This document shows, piece by piece, positions 8,631 through 17,268 of a stretch of DNA of 64,000 bases. The position numbers were made by a program, and so were the translations under genes. The notes beneath the pieces were generated by a model. That model was not told where the DNA came from and made no database searches. It saw only the letters and a list, made by a program, of their open reading frames with translations. This DNA is from Streptomyces caniscabiei. Lineage in GTDB: Bacteria; Actinomycetota; Actinomycetes; Streptomycetales; Streptomycetaceae. The stretch's first letter is position 1. Every line of letters begins with the position of its first letter. The DNA is taken from assembly GCF_014930365.1 (NCBI RefSeq), contig NZ_JABXWI010000011.1, positions 62,001 to 126,000 on the forward strand. Direction: 5' to 3'.

Positions 8631-9247
8631 CGTCCCGCTCCCTGGGTGTTCGCGCCGCCCTGGCTGCCCAGCAGGCGCTCGACGTACTTGGCGATGACGT
8701 CGACCTCCAGGTTGACCGGGTCGCCGGGCTGCTTGCGGCCGAGCGTGGTCAGGTCGAGCGTGGTCGGGATGAGGCTCACCGTGAAGTAGTCGGGGCCCGC
8801 GTCGACGACGGTGAGGCTGATGCCGTCGACGGTGATGGAGCCCTTCTCGACGACGTACCGGGTGAGGTCCGCCGGGAGCGAGATCTTGACGATCTCCCAG
8901 TTCTCGGAGGGCTTGCGCTCGATGACCTGGCCCGTGCCGTCGACGTGGCCCTGCACGATGTGCCCGCCGAGGCGATCGCCGACGGCCATCGGGCGTTCGA
9001 GGTTGACGCGGGAGCCGACGCCGAGGGCGCCGAGGCTGGAGCGTTCGAGGGTCTCCGCCATGACGTCGGCGGTGAACCAGTCGTCCCCGTGCTCCACGAC
9101 CGTGAGACAGACACCGTTCACGGCGATGGAGTCGCCGTGCTTCGCGCCCTCGGTGACGACGGCGCCGCGCAGACGGAAGCGGGAGGAGTCGCCGAGATTC
9201 TCGACGGCGGTGACCTCACCCAGCTCTTCGACGATTCCGGTGAACAC
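8627..9247 (-). CDS. ribE: Riboflavin synthase alpha chain
   Basis: 206 aa. Dismutates two 6,7-dimethyl-8-ribityllumazine molecules to riboflavin. The protein starts (V)FTGIVEELGEV, the hallmark N-terminus. Two lumazine-binding repeats are visible; the second begins at GHIVQGHVDGTG. The GTG start is preceded by AGGAGG (complement at 9257-9262). A longer upstream frame is not used, because it would run into the riboswitch side. First gene of the rib operon; also called ribC in some organisms. Confidence 0.95.
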   Translation of the reverse strand: MFTGIVEELGEVTAVENLGDSSRFRLRGAVVTEGAKHGDSIAVNGVCLTVVEHGDDWFTADVMAETLERSSLGALGVGSRVNLERPMAVGDRLGGHIVQGHVDGTGQVIERKPSENWEIVKISLPADLTRYVVEKGSITVDGISLTVVDAGPDYFTVSLIPTTLDLTTLGRKQPGDPVNLEVDVIAKYVERLLGSQGGANTQGAGR

Positions 9248-9399
9248 TTCCCGGGTCCTCCTGCCTCGTAGGGCACGGACTCCGGGGCTGTCGAAGACGA
9301 CAGACAGAGCGGACCGCGGCACAGGGCGACGCCGCGTTGAAGACCCACCCCTGGTGAGGTAGGCCAAAAACAGACGGCGGCGCGCACGAATGCCCGCCC

Positions 9400-9531
9400 G
9401 CCGCGCACTGCCTCCCATCCGGACTTTAACCGTCGGTCCAGGAATTTCACCTGGTCAACCGGCCGCTGGAAGCGACCGGGTCGCGGACTGTAACCGCCGG
9501 TTCGGACTTTCACCGACCCCGGAGTGCGCTG
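9400..9531 (-). promoter_or_regulatory. FMN riboswitch (RFN element)
   Basis: Read on the minus strand, the conserved RFN blocks appear in order: GGTCGGTGAAAGTCCG, ACCGGCGGTTACAGTCCG, CCAGGTGAAATTCCTGG, ACCGACGGTTAAAGTCCGG, then ATGGGAGGCAGTGCG. This is the canonical FMN aptamer, ending about 150 bp before ribE. Binding of FMN should shut off the rib operon. The stretch 9248-9399 between aptamer and ribE holds the expression platform and the ribE Shine-Dalgarno. Confidence 0.97.
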
Positions 9532-9540
9532 CTTCTGGTA

Positions 9541-9902
9541 CATGGCCAGTGTGCCACGCCGGGTAGGCACCCATGCGGGTGAGGGCTGTGGGGTGGCTCA
9601 CAGGAGGCATCTCTGGACTTCTCCGGCGGGCACCGACGGGTTTCGGCTATCACTGACCAAGGGTCAACTTCCGTCACAACGGCCCCACTCGTGGGCCCCG
9701 CGACCCATTGACCTGCTTGGTCTAGTCCTTTTAAAGTCTGCGGTCGCGGTACCCGCCTCGAACGGCCCGGCGGCGGTGACGACGGCCCTTGCCCCGCCGC
9801 CGGGTCCCCCGCCCTGCCGACCGGGGCCGCGACACGCAGGCTGGAGGTCGCGGGACGGCAGCCACGCGGGGTGGCGCCGCTCGCCGACGCGAGGGAAACA
9901 GC
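9541..9902. other. 362-bp intergenic region between riboswitch and SDR gene
   Basis: No convincing gene. It should hold the leftward rib promoter and the rightward SDR promoter. The only distinct signal is TTGACC-17-TTAAAG with an embedded TTGGTCTAGTCC motif (listed separately). Confidence 0.6.
9708..9736 (+). promoter_or_regulatory. Candidate promoter with DasR-like motif for the SDR gene
   Basis: TTGACC (9708-9713) and TTAAAG (9731-9736) are 17 bp apart. The spacer contains TTGGTCTAGTCC (9717-9728), which matches 10 of 12 bases of TGGTCTAGACCA, the core of DasR/chitinase-type operators in Streptomyces. It lies 167 bp upstream of the SDR start. The promoter is plausible; the regulator is a guess. 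Confidence 0.35.
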
Positions 9903-10661
9903 ATGACCACGATCCTGGTGACCGGAGGCACCGGCGTCCTCGGGCGCCCCCTCACCGAGCGGCTGCGGGCGGCCGGACACGACGTACGGGTCCTCAGCCG
10001 GCACGCCCAGCCGTACGCCGTCGACCTCGTCGCGGGCGGGAGCGGGCTGGACGCGGCCGTGGCGGGGGTGGACACGATCGTGCACTGCGCGACGTCGCCG
10101 CGCGGGGGCGACGAGAAGGCGGCGGAGCACCTGATCTCGGCGGCGCGGCGGGCCGGGGTGCGCCATCTCGTCTACATCTCGATCGTCGGGGTGGACCGGG
10201 TGCCGCTCGGCTACTACCGGTCCAAGCTGGCGGTCGAGCGGCTGGTCGAGGGGTCCAGGCTGGGCTGGACGATCCTGCGCGCGACCCAGTTCCACGACCT
10301 GGTCGTGCTGCTCTTCCAGAGTCTCTCCAAGCCGCCGGTCATGATGCTCCCCGCAGGGGTGAGCGACCAGCCCGTCGCCGTCACCGAGGTCGCGGACCGG
10401 CTGGCGGAGCTGGCGGCGGGCGCCCCCGCCGGCCGCGTCGACGACCTGGGCGGCCCGGAGGTCCTCGGCTTCCCCGGGCTGGCCCGCGCCTACCTGTCGG
10501 CCACCGGCCGCCGCCGCCCGCTCGTGAACGTCCCGCTGTTCGGCAGGGCCTACCGGGGCTTCCGCGCCGGCGGCCATCTCGCGCCGACGCACGCCGTGGG
10601 CAAGGTGACGTTCGCGCAGTACCTGGAGCAGCGGTTCGGGGCGGCGCCGGGCAAGGGGTGA
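9903..10661 (+). CDS. Atypical SDR / NmrA-like NAD(P)-binding protein
   Basis: 252 aa. The start MTTILVTGGTGVLGRPL carries the Rossmann glycine motif. YYRSKLAVERLV supplies a tyrosine-lysine pair in the usual YxxxK place. The C-terminal half resembles NmrA/atypical SDR epimerase-like proteins with no substrate signature. The ATG is chosen over a longer frame because GAGGGA precedes it and the glycine motif then starts at residue 8. It stands alone, convergent with the ROK regulator 18 bp away. The substrate is unknown. Confidence 0.85.
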   Translation: MTTILVTGGTGVLGRPLTERLRAAGHDVRVLSRHAQPYAVDLVAGGSGLDAAVAGVDTIVHCATSPRGGDEKAAEHLISAARRAGVRHLVYISIVGVDRVPLGYYRSKLAVERLVEGSRLGWTILRATQFHDLVVLLFQSLSKPPVMMLPAGVSDQPVAVTEVADRLAELAAGAPAGRVDDLGGPEVLGFPGLARAYLSATGRRRPLVNVPLFGRAYRGFRAGGHLAPTHAVGKVTFAQYLEQRFGAAPGKG

Positions 10662-10679
10662 GGGCGAGGGGTGCCCGGG

Positions 10680-11894
10680 CTACCGCGCGGGCGAGCCGAA
10701 CAGGTCGTCCTGGGCCGCCTCCCGGGCCATGAGCAGCGCGCCGCGCAGGACGGCGCTCCCGCCGAGGCCACTGGCCCGCACCTCGGTCGGCAACGGCGAC
10801 ATCGCCTCCAGCCGCCTCCCCACCCTGCCGGCGAGTTGGTCACCGCCGGCCCGGCCGACCTCGCCGCCGAGCACCACACAGCCGGGGTCGAGCACGGCGA
10901 CGACCGAGGCCACGCCGATGGCCACGCGGTCGGCGAGGGCGTCGAGGAAGGCGGCGTGGGGGGCAGGCGGCGACGAGGCCGCCGCGCCGTGCGTCGCCAG
11001 GGCGGTCGCCGTCGCGCGCACGAGTGCCGCCGCGTACGGCTCGTGCGCCGCCGCCTCGGCCGTGAGGCCGTGCGCGGTGGCCAGGGCGACCACCGCCGCC
11101 GCGCCGCCGAGGGAGTGGAAGCCGCCCTCGCAGTCGACGGCGGAGGGGACCGTGGCCGTGCCCGGGACGGGGAGGAAGCCGATCTCCCCGGTGCCTCCGG
11201 AGGCACCGCGCCGGAGGTGGCCGTCGAGGACCACGGCGGCGCCGGTGCCGAGGCCGAGCCAGAGGAGGACGAAGGTGTCGCGGTCGCGGGCGGCGCCGTC
11301 GCGCTGTTCGGCGAGCGCGGCGAGGTTGGTCTCGTTCTCGACGAGGACGCGGGCGGGGAGCCGTTCGCCGAGGGCGGCGACCAGACGGCGATGCCACGCG
11401 GGGAGGCCGCTGGAGTCGCGGAGTTCGCCGGTGGCCGGGTCGATCAGGCCGGGGGCGCCGATCGCCACCGTGTGCAGCCGGTCGGCGCCCGCCTCCTTGG
11501 CGGTCCGCTCCACCAGCGCGACGGCCTGTTCCACCGCGGGACCCGTGCCGGCGTCGTCCGCGATCGGGACGGACGCCCGCGCCAGCTCCGTACCGATGAG
11601 GTCGGCCACCACGACCGAGACCCCCTCGGTGCGCACGTCGAGGGCGGCGAGGTGGGCGCGGTCGGCGACGATGCCGTGGACGCGGGCGTTGGGCCCGCGC
11701 CGCTGCTCCCCCGACTCCCCCACGACCTCGATCAGCCCGGCGGCCGTGAGGCGCTCCACGAGGTCGGCGACGCTGGGCCGGGACAGACCGGTGAGCTGCT
11801 TCAACTGCCCTGCCGTCAGGGGCCCTTCCTGTTGCAGCAGCCGCAGGGCGAGCCGGTCGTTGATGGCTCGGGCGGTGCTGGGTGATGCGGGCAT
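10680..11894 (-). CDS. ROK-family transcriptional regulator
   Basis: 404 aa. An N-terminal winged helix (about 10-75; LKQLTGLSRPSVADLVERL) is followed by a ROK sugar-kinase-like domain with LGLGTGAAVVLDG and GASGGTGEIGF. The usual ROK zinc motif CxCGxxGCxE is not intact; the equivalent stretch reads DCEGGFHSLGG, so zinc binding is probably lost. ROK repressors respond to sugars or sugar phosphates. It is divergent from an MFS transporter, with a perfect 8-bp inverted repeat in between, and likely represses both genes. Confidence 0.9.
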   Translation of the reverse strand: MPASPSTARAINDRLALRLLQQEGPLTAGQLKQLTGLSRPSVADLVERLTAAGLIEVVGESGEQRRGPNARVHGIVADRAHLAALDVRTEGVSVVVADLIGTELARASVPIADDAGTGPAVEQAVALVERTAKEAGADRLHTVAIGAPGLIDPATGELRDSSGLPAWHRRLVAALGERLPARVLVENETNLAALAEQRDGAARDRDTFVLLWLGLGTGAAVVLDGHLRRGASGGTGEIGFLPVPGTATVPSAVDCEGGFHSLGGAAAVVALATAHGLTAEAAAHEPYAAALVRATATALATHGAAASSPPAPHAAFLDALADRVAIGVASVVAVLDPGCVVLGGEVGRAGGDQLAGRVGRRLEAMSPLPTEVRASGLGGSAVLRGALLMAREAAQDDLFGSPAR

Positions 11895-11970
11895 GGCGGG
11901 ATCCTCCCAGATAGGCGGCGCCGGGGGGGCGGTTGACCCCGGGGCGCCTGCTCCCCACCCCGCTCCCTAT

Positions 11971-11993
11971 CTATCAGGCAGGGTTCCTGATAG
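11971..11993. promoter_or_regulatory. Inverted-repeat operator between ROK regulator and MFS gene
   Basis: CTATCAGG (11971-11978) and CCTGATAG (11986-11993) form a perfect inverted repeat with a 7-bp spacer. It is centred about 107 bp before the MFS start and 88 bp before the ROK start. It is relatively AT-rich against its surroundings, as operators often are. It is the best candidate for the ROK binding site. Confidence 0.6.
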
Positions 11994-12088
11994 TTTACGT
12001 CAGCGCTACGGAGTTGGTTGGGCCGAGGGCATCGGGGCCACCCGGAGGGTCGGGAGCGGGGGCGGTTGAGGATTCAGGGAGGCGGAGA

Positions 12089-13300
12089 ATGAGTGCGGTG
12101 TTCTACGAGCAGCGCGAGGTGAGGCGGGCGCGGTACGCCGTGGCGGCCGTGTTCGCGGTGCACGGCGCCGTCACCGGCTCGTTCGCGACCCGCGTGCCGT
12201 GGATCCAGGACCACGCGGGGGTCAGCGCGGGCCAACTGGGACTCGCCCTGGCCTTCCCCGCGATCGGGGCCTCGCTGGCGATGCCGCTCGCGGGCCGGAT
12301 CAGTCACCGGTTCGGCGCCCGTACCGCGCTGCGCGGCCTGCTCTCGCTGTGGACGCTCGCGCTGGTCCTGCCCGCCCTCTCGCCGAACCTCTGGACGCTC
12401 TGCCTCGCGCTGTTCGTGTACGGCGCGTCGGCGGGCATGGCGGACGTCGCCATGAACGCGCTCGGCGTCGAGGTCGAGAGCCGCCTCGGCAAGTCGATCA
12501 TGTCGGGTCTGCACGGCATGTGGAGCGCGGGCGCCCTCGTCGGCTCGGCCGCCGGCACCCTCGCCGCGCACCTCGGGTCCGACGCACGGCTGCACCACGC
12601 GCTCGCGGCGGCCGTGCTCACCGCCCTCGGGCTGATCGTCTGCCGGTGGGTGCTGGATCTGCGGCCCACCGAGGACGAGGAGCCGCCGCCCCGGTTCGCG
12701 CTGCCGCCGAGGTCGGCCCTGCTGATCGGCGCGGTCGGGTTCTGCGCGGTGTTCGCGGAGGGGGCGGCCCTGGACTGGTCGGCGGTCTATCTGCGGGACC
12801 AGTTGGAGACCTCGGCCGGGCTCGCCGCGGCGTGCACCACCGGGTTCATGCTGACCATGGCGGTGGCCCGGCTGGCGGGCGACGCGGTGGTCAACCGCTT
12901 CGGCTCGGTCCGCACCGTCCGGGCCAGCGGTGTGCTGGCCGCGGTCGGCGGCGTCCTCATCGTCGTCGCGAACGCGCCGGCGGTCGCGATGACCGGGTTC
13001 GCCCTGATGGGCCTCGGCATCGCGGTCGTCGTACCGCTCTGCTTCGCCGCCGCCGGCCGCAGCGGGCCCAACCCCAGCCTGGCCATCGCGGGGGTCGCGA
13101 CCATCACGTACACCTCCGGGCTCGTGGCGCCGAGCGCGATCGGCGGGCTGGCCCAACTGACCAGCCTGGTCGTCTCGTTCGGCCTGGTGACCGTGCTGGC
13201 GTGCGGCCTGGTCGCCTTCGCGGGCGTGCTGCGCACCAGTGACCGCGACCGCCCCCGGGTGTCCCGGCCGAAGGTGACGCTGCCCGGCCCGAAGGCCTGA
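12089..13300 (+). CDS. MFS transporter controlled by the ROK regulator
   Basis: 403 aa with about 12 hydrophobic segments. The GAFATRVPWIQ-like opening (SFATRVPWIQDHAGVS) and SHRFGARTALRG loop resemble the YbjJ/FucP-like branch of the major facilitator superfamily. ATG 12089 follows GGGAGGCGGAG; the frame upstream is not needed. The substrate is not readable. The divergent ROK repressor suggests a sugar or sugar-derived compound. It converges with the GH6 gene after a 23-bp gap. Confidence 0.85.
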   Translation: MSAVFYEQREVRRARYAVAAVFAVHGAVTGSFATRVPWIQDHAGVSAGQLGLALAFPAIGASLAMPLAGRISHRFGARTALRGLLSLWTLALVLPALSPNLWTLCLALFVYGASAGMADVAMNALGVEVESRLGKSIMSGLHGMWSAGALVGSAAGTLAAHLGSDARLHHALAAAVLTALGLIVCRWVLDLRPTEDEEPPPRFALPPRSALLIGAVGFCAVFAEGAALDWSAVYLRDQLETSAGLAAACTTGFMLTMAVARLAGDAVVNRFGSVRTVRASGVLAAVGGVLIVVANAPAVAMTGFALMGLGIAVVVPLCFAAAGRSGPNPSLAIAGVATITYTSGLVAPSAIGGLAQLTSLVVSFGLVTVLACGLVAFAGVLRTSDRDRPRVSRPKVTLPGPKA

Positions 13301-13323
13301 TCCGGCCGCCCGCGACGCCTGGC

Positions 13324-14571
13324 TCAGCCCCGCGCCAGCTCGTAGGCGTACGCCGGTGAGAACGACCCCGCCCTCCCCCGGCAGCCGTCGGACTCGCCCG
13401 GCAGTTTCACCCACAGGTAGGCGTGGACGCGGGGCTCGCCGGTGCTGAGGGTGGGCGGGCGGCCCAGGCCTCGGCCGGCGGGGTCGCACCACTCGCCGTC
13501 GGCCGGGGCGCCGTTGCCGTTGCGGCTGGTGTCGATGACGGCGCCGAGGCCGGCGGGAGCGCCGAGGGCGTCGAGGACCCGGCGGGTGTAGGCGATCTCC
13601 GCCTCCGTGCTGTTGAAGTTCGACACGTTGCTGAAGACGCCGTCCGAGCCGGCGGGGGCGGCGGCGCCCGCCTGGCGCAGGAGCGCCGCCTGCTGGTGCG
13701 GGGCGTTCCACTCCGAGTGCCCGGCGTCGTAGTAGACGCGGGCGGCGGGGTCGGCCGCCTTGACGACCCGGCCCGCGCGGGCGAGCGAGGCGAAGCGGTC
13801 GGCGCGGCCGGCGGCGGAGAGACAGTCGGACTGGGCGATCGCGTCCGGCTCCAGGATCACGATGACGTCGTCCGAGCCGAGCCCGGCGGCGAACGCGTCG
13901 ATCCAGGCGTCGTACGCGTCCAGGTTCGGCGCCCCGCCCTGGGAGGCACCGCCGCAGTCGCGGTCGGGGATCGCATACGCCACGAGGACCGGCACCTCGT
14001 CCCGCGCGGCGCCCCCGGCGGCGACGGCCGCGACCCGCGAGGTGACGGCGGCGGGGTCGGGGTCGGTGAACCAGACGGCGGCGGGGCGGTCGGCGATACC
14101 GGACTCGATGGCGGCGCCGCGCGGGTCGCCGGGGTGGTCACGGACCCAGTCGAGGACCTGGGAGTCGGGGTGGCGGTACAGCTCGCCGGGGCCGGTGCCG
14201 GGTGCCGCCCGCCGGTCGGTCCGCTCGGCCGAGGGCCGCACTCCGGCCTTCACCGAGGGGCCGGGCGCGTCGGAGGGCGACGCGGAGGGCGAGGTGCGCC
14301 GTGACGAGGAGCCGTCCGGGGCGGGCCCGGCCTTTCCCATCGGGCCCGATGGGCCGGAAGAGGCGGAGGGGCCGGACTGGCGGCCCCCCGGGGGGCTCGT
14401 CAACGGCCGGGCCTCGCCGGCGCCCCTCTCACCGCCCATCGCCGCCACCATGCCGGTGATCGTCCCGACGACGGCCACGAGCGACACCGCGGCCATGAGG
14501 GCACCGCGCCTCGCCGCCCGCCGGCGCTCGGCCCGGCGCGCGGCCAGCCGCTGGGCTCGTAAGCCTGACAC
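13324..14571 (-). CDS. Membrane-anchored or secreted glycoside hydrolase family 6 enzyme
   Basis: 415 aa from GTG 14571. A basic N-terminus and one hydrophobic segment (about 23-47) are followed by a Ser/Pro/Gly linker (about 48-115), then a GH6 (cellobiohydrolase/endo-beta-1,4-glucanase) domain. Motifs are PDRDCGG (about 204-208), ILEPDAIAQ with the catalytic aspartate (about 239-247), YYDAGHSEWN and VIDTSRNGNG ... WCDPAGRGLG. No carbohydrate-binding module is seen. The hydrophobic segment may be a signal peptide or an anchor. It is divergent from a DUF5995-like gene. Confidence 0.9.
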   Translation of the reverse strand: MSGLRAQRLAARRAERRRAARRGALMAAVSLVAVVGTITGMVAAMGGERGAGEARPLTSPPGGRQSGPSASSGPSGPMGKAGPAPDGSSSRRTSPSASPSDAPGPSVKAGVRPSAERTDRRAAPGTGPGELYRHPDSQVLDWVRDHPGDPRGAAIESGIADRPAAVWFTDPDPAAVTSRVAAVAAGGAARDEVPVLVAYAIPDRDCGGASQGGAPNLDAYDAWIDAFAAGLGSDDVIVILEPDAIAQSDCLSAAGRADRFASLARAGRVVKAADPAARVYYDAGHSEWNAPHQQAALLRQAGAAAPAGSDGVFSNVSNFNSTEAEIAYTRRVLDALGAPAGLGAVIDTSRNGNGAPADGEWCDPAGRGLGRPPTLSTGEPRVHAYLWVKLPGESDGCRGRAGSFSPAYAYELARG

Positions 14572-14708
14572 GTGGTGCTCCCCCCTGCTCCCGGGACCGC
14601 GCTCCGTCGGTTTCCCGGTACTTCCCGCCGCGCCCGCGTTACCCCGTTCCGGGGACGCGCCGGGCACGGCGGCACCGCTGTCAGCGTAGGCCTGCGACGC
14701 TGCCCCCT

Positions 14709-15482
14709 ATGGCGCAGTGGGAACAATTCACCAATTCCGTGGACTCGGCGGACACCCTGGTGGACGTGGTGGCGGCGGTGGACCGGGCGGACGAGGCGGC
14801 CGGGGCCGACGCGGTGGACACGGTCGTCTCCCGTATGCGGGCCCTGGACGCGGTCCTTCCCGAGCGGGACGGGATCGCCGTCTTCAACGGTGTGTACCTC
14901 GCCGTCACGGAGGCCGTCGGACGGCGTCTGGACAGCGGTCACTTCCCGGACGCCAAGGCCGCGATCACCCTGGACGTGCTCTTCGCCGAGCGGTATCTGC
15001 GGGTCGCCGAGGGCGGCCACGCCCCCGCCTGCTGGCGGCCGCTGCTGCAGTTCCGGCGCCATCCCGGGGTACGGCCGCTGCAGTTCGCCCTCTGCGGCAT
15101 CAACGCGCACATCGGGCACGACCTCGCGCTGGCCGTCGTGGACACCTGTCGTACGCTCGGCTGCGAACCGGCCGAGCTGGAGGACGAGTTCGAGCAGGTG
15201 GGCGACGTCCTCGTGTCGCTGGAGGAACGTATCCGCGAGGAGTTGATGCCGGGTCCGGATCTCCTCCAGATCGCCGATCCGCTGACCCATCTGCTCGGCG
15301 CGTGGAGCCTGGAACGCGCCCGTGAGGCCAGCTGGTCGGCCGCCCGCGCGCTGTGGGCGCTGCGTGGGCTGCCCGATCTGGCCGAGGAGTTCGCCCACCG
15401 GCTGGACGCGGCGGTGGGCCTCGCGGGCCGCATGCTGCTGACGCCGATGCCCGAGCGGGCCGACTGCCGTCCTCGCGGCTGA
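14709..15482 (+). CDS. DUF5995-like protein of unknown function
   Basis: 257 aa, soluble, mostly helical, no signal peptide. Conserved-looking segments are FNGVYLAVTEAV, ALDVLFAERYL-like TLDVLFAERYLRV, and CGINAHIGHDLALAV with histidines that could bind metal. From memory this matches the DUF5995 group; I cannot confirm it here. It shares a 137-bp divergent promoter region with the GH6 enzyme and ends on a terminator hairpin shared with davB. Confidence 0.7.
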   Translation: MAQWEQFTNSVDSADTLVDVVAAVDRADEAAGADAVDTVVSRMRALDAVLPERDGIAVFNGVYLAVTEAVGRRLDSGHFPDAKAAITLDVLFAERYLRVAEGGHAPACWRPLLQFRRHPGVRPLQFALCGINAHIGHDLALAVVDTCRTLGCEPAELEDEFEQVGDVLVSLEERIREELMPGPDLLQIADPLTHLLGAWSLERAREASWSAARALWALRGLPDLAEEFAHRLDAAVGLAGRMLLTPMPERADCRPRG

Positions 15483-15507
15483 CCCCCGGCTCGTGCGGCC
15501 GGGGGTC
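15481..15507. terminator. Bidirectional terminator hairpin
   Basis: GACCCCCGGC (15481-15490) pairs perfectly with GCCGGGGGTC (15498-15507). It starts inside the stop codon of the DUF5995-like gene and lies 16 bp after the davB stop on the other strand. Confidence 0.65.
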
Positions 15508-15522
15508 CCCCTCGAAACCGCC

Positions 15523-17220
15523 CTAGTCCTCGGGGAGTTCGACGGGAGCGATCGTGTCGTAGAGGTCTCCCGGGCCGGGATTGGTCGCGTCCGTGGCGCC
15601 GCCGAAGTGGTGCATGACGCCCCAGACCGCGTTGAGCGCGGTCTGGATCGCGCCCTCCGCCCAGCCGGCCGTCCAGGAGATGTCGTCGCCGGCGAGGAAG
15701 ATGCCCCGCTTGTCGTCGGGCAGCCGGTCCTGCATGAAGTGGGTGAACAGGCGCCGCTGGTAGCGGTAGTGGCCGGGCAGGTTCGCCTTGAAGGCGCCCA
15801 TGAAGTACGGCTCGTTCTCCCAGGAGACGGTCACCGGGTTGCCGATGACGTGGCTGCGGATGTCGACGTTCGGGTAGATCTCGCCGAGCGACTTCAGCAT
15901 GACCTCCATCCGCTCGTTCGCCGACAGCGGCAGCCACTTCAGGCTGTCGTCGCACCAGGTGTAGGAGAGGCAGATGACGGCGGGCTTGTCCGGGCCGTCG
16001 TCGAGGAGATAGGTCCCGCGCGTCATGCGGTCGGTGAGCGTCATCGACATGACGTCCCGGCCGGTGACCTCGTCCTTGTCCAGCCAGAACGGCCGGTCGA
16101 CGGGCACGAAGAGCTTGCTTGACTCCATGTAGTGGGTCCGCTCGATGGCCGTCCAGTGGTCGATCGGGAAGAGCGAGTCGTCACAGGCGATCTTCGACAG
16201 CAGCATCCAGGACTGGGCCGTGAAGACCGCCGCCCGGTACGTCCGGATGTCGCCGTTCGCGTCGGTCACGGTGATCCGGTTGCCGGCGGTCCGCTGCAGC
16301 CGGGTCACGGCGGGTCGCGGCTCCCCCTCCGTGTGCAGGGACCTCAGGGACGTCCCGTACGGCCAGTGCACGATCTTCTCGGGTTCGCGTTCCCAGAGCC
16401 GCAGCGGGAGTTGCTGGCTGCCGCCGACGATGCCGCGGTGGTGGTCGTCGGCCTCGGTGTAGACGACACGCAGGATCTCCAGGATGGAGTTGGGGAAGTC
16501 GGTGTCCCAGCCGCCGGTGCCGAAGCCGACCTGACCGAAGATCTCGCGGTGCCGGAAGGACCTGAAGGCCTCGGAGTCGCAGAGGAAGCCGTAGAAGGTC
16601 TGGTTGTCGAGCCGCTCGACGAGCTTCGCCCAGATCTCCCGGATGCGCGGCACGTCCCGCTCGCGCAGCGCCCGGTTCATGTCGGAGAAGTCGGCGCCCT
16701 CTTCGAGGCACGCCTTCCAGGCGGCGGCCACGTCCCGGTAGACCTGCGGCAGGTCGTCGACGGTCTCGGCGTAGTGGGACTCGCCCTTGAGGTCGACGAC
16801 GGTCGAAGGCGTCGCCTCCGCCAGGGGGTTCGGGAACGGCCGGGTCTCCAGGCCCGCCAGGTCGATGTAGTGCTGGAGTGCCGTGGAGGACGGCGGGAAG
16901 CGCATCGCCCCCATCTCGGCGGTGAGCGAGGGGTCGCACCCCTCGAAGCCGACCGTCCGCAGCCGCCCGCCGATCCGGTCGGCCTCGTAGACGACCGGCT
17001 TGAGCCCCATCTTCATCAGCTCGTACGCCGCCACGATGCCGGAGAGCCCGCCACCGATGACCGCGACCTCGGCCCCGTGCTCGGTGGCCGGGATCTGGCC
17101 CAGACCGGCCGGGTGGGCCAGGAAGTCGTCGTACGCGTAAGGGAAGTCCGGACCGAACATGGTGATCGGCGGCTGCTGCTCGTCTGCGTGCTCGACGGCG
17201 TTGGGCACGGTGGACGTCAT
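15523..17220 (-). CDS. davB: FAD-dependent L-lysine 2-monooxygenase (DavB-like)
   Basis: 565 aa, the length of DavB. The flavin monooxygenase/amine oxidase fold shows the FAD motif VAVIGGGLSGIVAAYEL (52-68) with E79, and GDDISWTAGWAEGAIQT near the C-terminus. Stretches such as ITMFGPDFPYAYDDFL, FGQVGFGTGGWDTDFPNSIL and NPVTVSWENEPYFMGAFK closely match remembered Pseudomonas DavB. DavB converts L-lysine and O2 to 5-aminovaleramide and CO2. It lies 48 bp after an amidase gene, which fits DavA. Related arginine or tryptophan monooxygenases are the main alternative. Confidence 0.82.
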   Translation of the reverse strand: MTSTVPNAVEHADEQQPPITMFGPDFPYAYDDFLAHPAGLGQIPATEHGAEVAVIGGGLSGIVAAYELMKMGLKPVVYEADRIGGRLRTVGFEGCDPSLTAEMGAMRFPPSSTALQHYIDLAGLETRPFPNPLAEATPSTVVDLKGESHYAETVDDLPQVYRDVAAAWKACLEEGADFSDMNRALRERDVPRIREIWAKLVERLDNQTFYGFLCDSEAFRSFRHREIFGQVGFGTGGWDTDFPNSILEILRVVYTEADDHHRGIVGGSQQLPLRLWEREPEKIVHWPYGTSLRSLHTEGEPRPAVTRLQRTAGNRITVTDANGDIRTYRAAVFTAQSWMLLSKIACDDSLFPIDHWTAIERTHYMESSKLFVPVDRPFWLDKDEVTGRDVMSMTLTDRMTRGTYLLDDGPDKPAVICLSYTWCDDSLKWLPLSANERMEVMLKSLGEIYPNVDIRSHVIGNPVTVSWENEPYFMGAFKANLPGHYRYQRRLFTHFMQDRLPDDKRGIFLAGDDISWTAGWAEGAIQTALNAVWGVMHHFGGATDATNPGPGDLYDTIAPVELPED

Positions 17221-17268
17221 GGGGTACGGACTCCTTGCGGTGGAACGGGGGTTCGGGTGGGGCGGGGC

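Noticed and set aside
12074..13711. 545-codon minus-strand frame across the MFS gene
   Set aside because: Shadow of the MFS transporter and GH6 gene; Arg/Gln/Gly-rich with no family resemblance.
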